A stretch of 64,000 bases of DNA, taken from the NCBI RefSeq assembly GCF_030818015.1, contig NZ_JAUSZX010000001.1:806001-870000 (forward strand), given 5' to 3'. Positions 60,678 to 64,000 of this stretch are shown piece by piece. Position 1 is the stretch's first letter. The number at the start of each line of letters is the position of its first letter. The notes under the pieces were generated by a model. It searched no databases, was not told the origin of the DNA, and worked only from the letters and a program-made list of their open reading frames with translations. Source of the stretch: Arthrobacter globiformis (GTDB lineage Bacteria; Actinomycetota; Actinomycetes; Actinomycetales; Micrococcaceae). Position numbers and translations under genes: made by a program.

Positions 60678-61727
60678 CTACAGACCTTCCGTCCACAGCG
60701 GCAGCGGCACCACGCTGCGGCTGCATCCTGATTCATCCAGTAGATGGCCCATGCGCTTGAATGTCCGGACCACGGCCTGCCGGGACATGACCGCACTTCC
60801 CGGAGCCCGATCGGCCAGTTCGCGCTCGTAGGCCTGGACTTGCAGGTAGTCACGGACCCACATGGTGACCAGCAGGTTCTGCGCCCCCAGAACCTGGGCG
60901 CTGAGGCGGCAGTTGCTGAGCGCGGCGAAGTAGTGGCCGACGTCGTCAACGTACTGTGCGGGGACGTTCAGGACCAGGGTGACTTCCCGCAGTCCCTGTT
61001 GGGCCGCCGTCGAAGTATCGCAGCGCAGCGCTATGTAACCGGTGGCGAGGAACCGCTCCACCCGCCGTCGTGCGGTTTGGGGCGAGACACCGCATGCGGC
61101 ACCCAGCTCCGCCCAGCTGGCCCGCCCGTCCTTGGCGAGCTCTTCCAGCAGCGCCGCATCCAGCCGGTCCGGAGCGTACGCAGGCTGCATAGGCAGGGGG
61201 TCCGCTGACACCTGCCGGGCGCGTGCGGGTTCCAGGGTCCCGCTGCGCCATTCGGATGCCTGGCGGTACAGCTTGGTGACGAAAACAACCTCACGATGCG
61301 TGACGCCGGGCAGCCCAGGGAAGGAGCCGGTGACTATGTCCATCAGTTCGGCATGGCTGGACGCAAAGCAGTCCACAAAGAGGTCGTGCGAGCCGGTGAC
61401 CAGCGAGACGGTGCCGAACGCCGGCTCGGCGCAAAGCCGCTCGATGAGCGCCTCACCCTCGCTGGGCAAAGACGACAGGTGGATGAACGCGGACCAGCCG
61501 GCACTGAGGTAGCGCTGTCCGGGAGCCGGTGTGATCCATGCCTGCCCTTGCTCCGCAAGGGCGTTCCAGCGCCTTGCCACCGTGGGCCCGGACAGGCTCA
61601 AGGCGTCCGCCACCCGGCTCCATTCGGCGCGTGGATTGATCTGCAGGGCATTCACGATTTCAAGGTCGATCTCCGAAATCATGGCCGTTTCGTTCAATAT
61701 TTGCTGCCTCAGGTGAGTTTCGAACAT
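60678..61727 (-). CDS. Tandem Lrp/AsnC family regulator
   Basis: A 349-residue protein that contains two Lrp/AsnC modules in a row. Module 1 (about 16-165) has HTH EIDLEIVNALQINPRAEWSRVA and a RAM-like domain GTVSLVTGSHDLFVDCF. Module 2 (about 188-349) has RLDAALLEELAKDGRASWAELG and a second RAM domain. Single-module Lrp proteins are about 150 residues. It diverges from the MFS/M20 operon and likely controls it in response to an amino acid or amide. The start at 61727 may be leaderless; ATG 61682 is an alternative. Confidence 0.88.
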   Translation of the reverse strand: MFETHLRQQILNETAMISEIDLEIVNALQINPRAEWSRVADALSLSGPTVARRWNALAEQGQAWITPAPGQRYLSAGWSAFIHLSSLPSEGEALIERLCAEPAFGTVSLVTGSHDLFVDCFASSHAELMDIVTGSFPGLPGVTHREVVFVTKLYRQASEWRSGTLEPARARQVSADPLPMQPAYAPDRLDAALLEELAKDGRASWAELGAACGVSPQTARRRVERFLATGYIALRCDTSTAAQQGLREVTLVLNVPAQYVDDVGHYFAALSNCRLSAQVLGAQNLLVTMWVRDYLQVQAYERELADRAPGSAVMSRQAVVRTFKRMGHLLDESGCSRSVVPLPLWTEGL

Positions 61728-61809
61728 TTTCTAAGCCAGTGTAAACGAAGGTCCTAACGTTGTGACTCGCATCACCACCGGCAAATCCCCCTGGACCACA
61801 AGGAATCAC

Positions 61810-63228
61810 ATGGCAAGCAAGACAGCACCTCCCCCGATGGCGGTCACCACGCGCAGGACTATTGCGGGAATGATCCTGGCAATGGCATTCATTGAGTCGC
61901 TCAGCGGCGTCACACAGGGGTACCTGAATCCCATCCTGCCCGCGCTGGGGCCCGTCTTCGGGATAGACGACCCCACCATCAACGGCATCTTCCTCATCTC
62001 CAACGTCAGCTTCGCCGTCCTCACCCCGATTATTTCGAGGCTCGGCGACAGCTTTGGATACCGGCTGGTGCTGCGCTGGTCCACGGGTGTTGTGACGGCC
62101 GGCGTGCTTCAAATGGCGCTCTGGCCGTCGCTGTGGACGGTGACGGTGGGTGTCGTCATGCTCACCTGCGTCGTGGGCTTCATCCCGCTCATGATGGGAA
62201 TCCTGCGGGTCAGCAGCCCGGCCCACACACGCACCGGCGTGAGCGTCATGATCGGCATGCTCATGATCATGGTGGGAGCTGGCGGGCTGCTCGCCGGCAT
62301 CATCGGTGTCACCGATCCGACGCTCGGCTTCTGGGTGGCGGTACCGTTCGCCGTGGTCGCCTTCATCTGCTCGTTCGTACTGCCCGACGCCGGGATCCCG
62401 ACGCGTGAGGGCATCGCCCTGGCGCCGCTGCTGGCCTGCTCACTCGGGCTGATTGGGTTTGTGGTGGCGCTCTCGATGGCACCTGAGTGGGGCTGGCTCG
62501 ACGTCCGGACGCTGGCGGCCGGCGTGGCAGGGATTGCCCTGCTGGCTTACTGGGCCAAGCGGGACTTCAGCGCCCCCGAGGGCCGCAGGTTCATGGACCT
62601 GCGGATGCTGGTGAATCCCCGGATCCGCGCCATCTCGCTTGCCACGTTCTTCTTTGGTTTCGCGTCCATCAGCTACTTCGGTACCAACGGCATTTTCCTG
62701 CATTCCAACCCGGACAAGACCGGCTACGGATTTGGCCTGAGCCCGCTTTTGATCGCGATTGTCCTCGCGCTGGCCTCGGTTCTTTCCCTGGTCTCCTCAC
62801 TGCTCACGGCCAAAGCACTTAGAAGGTTCGGTGAACGCGCCACCCTCGTTTTCGCGGGTGTCCTGCTGGCGGGCGGCTTCCTGGTGATGGCGGTTGCCCA
62901 CGGATCGCTCCCGGGCTACTGCGTCGGCTTCGCCATGTTCAACCTGAGCCTGGGGATGTACCAGGCGGGGACCCGGGCGCTGTCCGTCGAAGGCGTCCCC
63001 CTGGAGGAGACCTCGACGGCGGCCGGACTCAATGAGCTGGCATTGTCTGTCGGCATCGCGGTGGGGGCTGCGGTGGTCAAGCTCATCTCCTCAGCCTCGG
63101 CCGAGGCGGGGCACATCACGGAGCCCGGACTGCTGTCTATCTGGGGCGCCCTGGCTATGGCGGCCTTGATTGCGGCCGCCGCGAGTGCAGGCTACCCCAA
63201 GCGCCAGCCTGCCGGGGTGGCGGCATGA
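61810..63228 (+). CDS. Major facilitator superfamily transporter
   Basis: A 472-residue MFS permease with about 14 hydrophobic spans. The loop 2-3 region reads ISRLGDSFGYRLVLRW, in place of the usual GxLaDrxGrkxxl pattern, and a motif GMLMIMVGAGGLLAGIIG fits the drug:H+ type. ATG 61810 follows AAGGAA. Its stop overlaps the start of the M20 peptidase gene (ATGA), so the two form one operon: import or export of a compound that the hydrolase acts on, controlled by the divergent Lrp protein. Confidence 0.9.
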   Translation: MASKTAPPPMAVTTRRTIAGMILAMAFIESLSGVTQGYLNPILPALGPVFGIDDPTINGIFLISNVSFAVLTPIISRLGDSFGYRLVLRWSTGVVTAGVLQMALWPSLWTVTVGVVMLTCVVGFIPLMMGILRVSSPAHTRTGVSVMIGMLMIMVGAGGLLAGIIGVTDPTLGFWVAVPFAVVAFICSFVLPDAGIPTREGIALAPLLACSLGLIGFVVALSMAPEWGWLDVRTLAAGVAGIALLAYWAKRDFSAPEGRRFMDLRMLVNPRIRAISLATFFFGFASISYFGTNGIFLHSNPDKTGYGFGLSPLLIAIVLALASVLSLVSSLLTAKALRRFGERATLVFAGVLLAGGFLVMAVAHGSLPGYCVGFAMFNLSLGMYQAGTRALSVEGVPLEETSTAAGLNELALSVGIAVGAAVVKLISSASAEAGHITEPGLLSIWGALAMAALIAAAASAGYPKRQPAGVAA

Positions 63229-64000
63229 TCACAGGACTTAACAGCAACAGGGGAGGGGCCGCCGTCGTTCCCGTAACCCGGGGCGATATCGAAGCGAGAC
63301 TCGAGGCCGCCGTGGAACGCTGGAGGCCGGAGATTCTGGATCTGAGCCACGCCATCCATGCGGATCCGGAATTAGGCGGACATGAGTTCCGTGCCGCCAA
63401 GCGGGTGAGCAGGGTACTGCGGATGGCCGGGTTCAGCTTCGATGAGGCGCAGCCTGCGCAGCCCACGGCATTCAGCGCGCGATTCGGATCCGGTGAGCTT
63501 GTGGTGGCAGTCTGCACTGAGTACGACGCGTTGCCCGCGATCGGTCATGCGTGCGGGCACAACGTGAACGCGGCCAGCGCAGTCGGGGCAGCGCTGGCGC
63601 TGGCGGCCGTGGCCGACGAACTCGGCCTCACCGTCAAAGTGCTCGGAACGCCCGCGGAAGAGACCACCGGCGGCAAAGTGGACCTGATCGACGCGGGCTT
63701 TTTCGACGACGTATCCCTGGCCATGATGGCGCACGCTGCGGCAACGGACGTAGTGGGTGGTTCGTCCCTGGCCATGAGCATGTGGGACGTGCTGTTCGAG
63801 GGTCGCCCCGCCCATGCCGCCGCGGCTCCCTCGGAAGGTGTCAACGCCCTCGATGCGCTCGTAGTCGCGCAGACGGCAATCGCCTTGGCTCGGCAGCAAC
63901 TGCCGGCGGGTTCAATCGTGTCTTTGATCGTGACGGAAGGCGGGAGTGCCGTCAACGTCATTCCGGAGCGTGCCCGGGCCAACATTGAAATGCGGGCCGC
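63225..64000 (+). CDS. M20 family amidohydrolase/peptidase (3' end outside window)
   Basis: The first 258 residues of a zinc-dependent M20D-type amidohydrolase are visible. Motifs: SHAIHADPELGGHEFRA near 45-60, metal-binding EYDALPAIGHACGHN near 97-111 (Asp and His ligands), and GTPAEETTGGKVDL near 142-155 (catalytic Glu and ligand Glu). After that the lid domain begins (RPAHAAAAPSEGVNALDAL). Such enzymes split N-acyl amino acids or aminobenzoyl-glutamate. ATG 63225 overlaps the MFS stop. The gene continues past the window edge. Confidence 0.9.
   Translation, partial: MITGLNSNRGGAAVVPVTRGDIEARLEAAVERWRPEILDLSHAIHADPELGGHEFRAAKRVSRVLRMAGFSFDEAQPAQPTAFSARFGSGELVVAVCTEYDALPAIGHACGHNVNAASAVGAALALAAVADELGLTVKVLGTPAEETTGGKVDLIDAGFFDDVSLAMMAHAAATDVVGGSSLAMSMWDVLFEGRPAHAAAAPSEGVNALDALVVAQTAIALARQQLPAGSIVSLIVTEGGSAVNVIPERARANIEMRA

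Noticed and set aside
1..64000. tRNA, rRNA, prophage or insertion sequences
   Set aside because: I looked for conserved tRNA T-loop patterns, rRNA segments, integrase or transposase motifs and found none; the gene content is ordinary chromosomal.

Overview
The window is a chromosomal segment of a high-GC Gram-positive actinobacterium. It looks most like the Micrococcaceae (Arthrobacter or Pseudarthrobacter type). The reasons are the GC-rich codon use, frequent GTG starts, many 4-base start/stop overlaps, an ANTAR protein, a DinB protein of the actinobacterial mycothiol-transferase type, an Asp23/AmaP cluster with DUF6286, and a sugar importer without its own ATPase. This placement is an inference from gene content. 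I saw no rRNA, tRNA, CRISPR array, transposase or prophage gene.

Layout. 1-2.6 kb: the end of an unidentified gene, then a five-gene Asp23/DUF2273/DUF6286/AmaP envelope-stress operon. 2.7-9.3 kb: an alpha-glucoside locus, with a GH13 alpha-glucosidase divergent from a binding protein, two permeases and a small membrane protein, followed by a LacI regulator. 9.4-11.1 kb: a conserved hypothetical protein and exonuclease III. 11.4-16.6 kb: a valine/isobutyrate operon (mmsA, 3-hydroxyisobutyryl-CoA hydrolase, mmsB, enoyl-CoA hydratase) ending in a membrane protein. 16.7-23.8 kb: small regulators (ArsR, PAS-ANTAR, MarR), an acyl-CoA ligase divergent from an acyl-CoA dehydrogenase, DinB, cold-shock protein and a monooxygenase-fold protein. 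23.9-27.4 kb: a two-component system divergent from an HbpS-like secreted protein and an ankyrin lipoprotein, resembling the Streptomyces SenS-SenR-HbpS redox sensor. 27.4-29.8 kb: two-subunit CoA-transferase with a divergent IclR regulator. 30.2-33.0 kb: a double cupredoxin, a quinone-oxidoreductase-like enzyme and nadE.

33.1-53.3 kb is the most notable region. It holds two LacI regulators, two sugar-isomerase-like TIM barrels, two Gfo/Idh/MocA oxidoreductases, a peptide-type ABC importer whose second permease and first ATPase are fused, and a complete front end for glucuronide use: beta-glucuronidase, glucuronide symporter, glucuronate isomerase, fructuronate reductase, mannonate dehydratase and gluconokinase. 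Four copies of a 16-bp palindromic operator (core TGRCAAYCGSTTGNCA) lie over the -35 regions of four promoters and tie these blocks into one regulon. I infer that the organism imports a glycoside or glucuronide, processes it either by redox and TIM-barrel chemistry or by hydrolysis, and sends the uronate to 2-keto-3-deoxygluconate.

53.4-64 kb: a flavin monooxygenase, pyrE, an alpha/beta hydrolase, a NagD-type phosphatase, a TrmH-type RNA methyltransferase, an NCS1 permease broken by a one-base frameshift near its 3' end, an IclR regulator, a tandem Lrp regulator divergent from an MFS transporter, and an M20 peptidase cut by the window edge.
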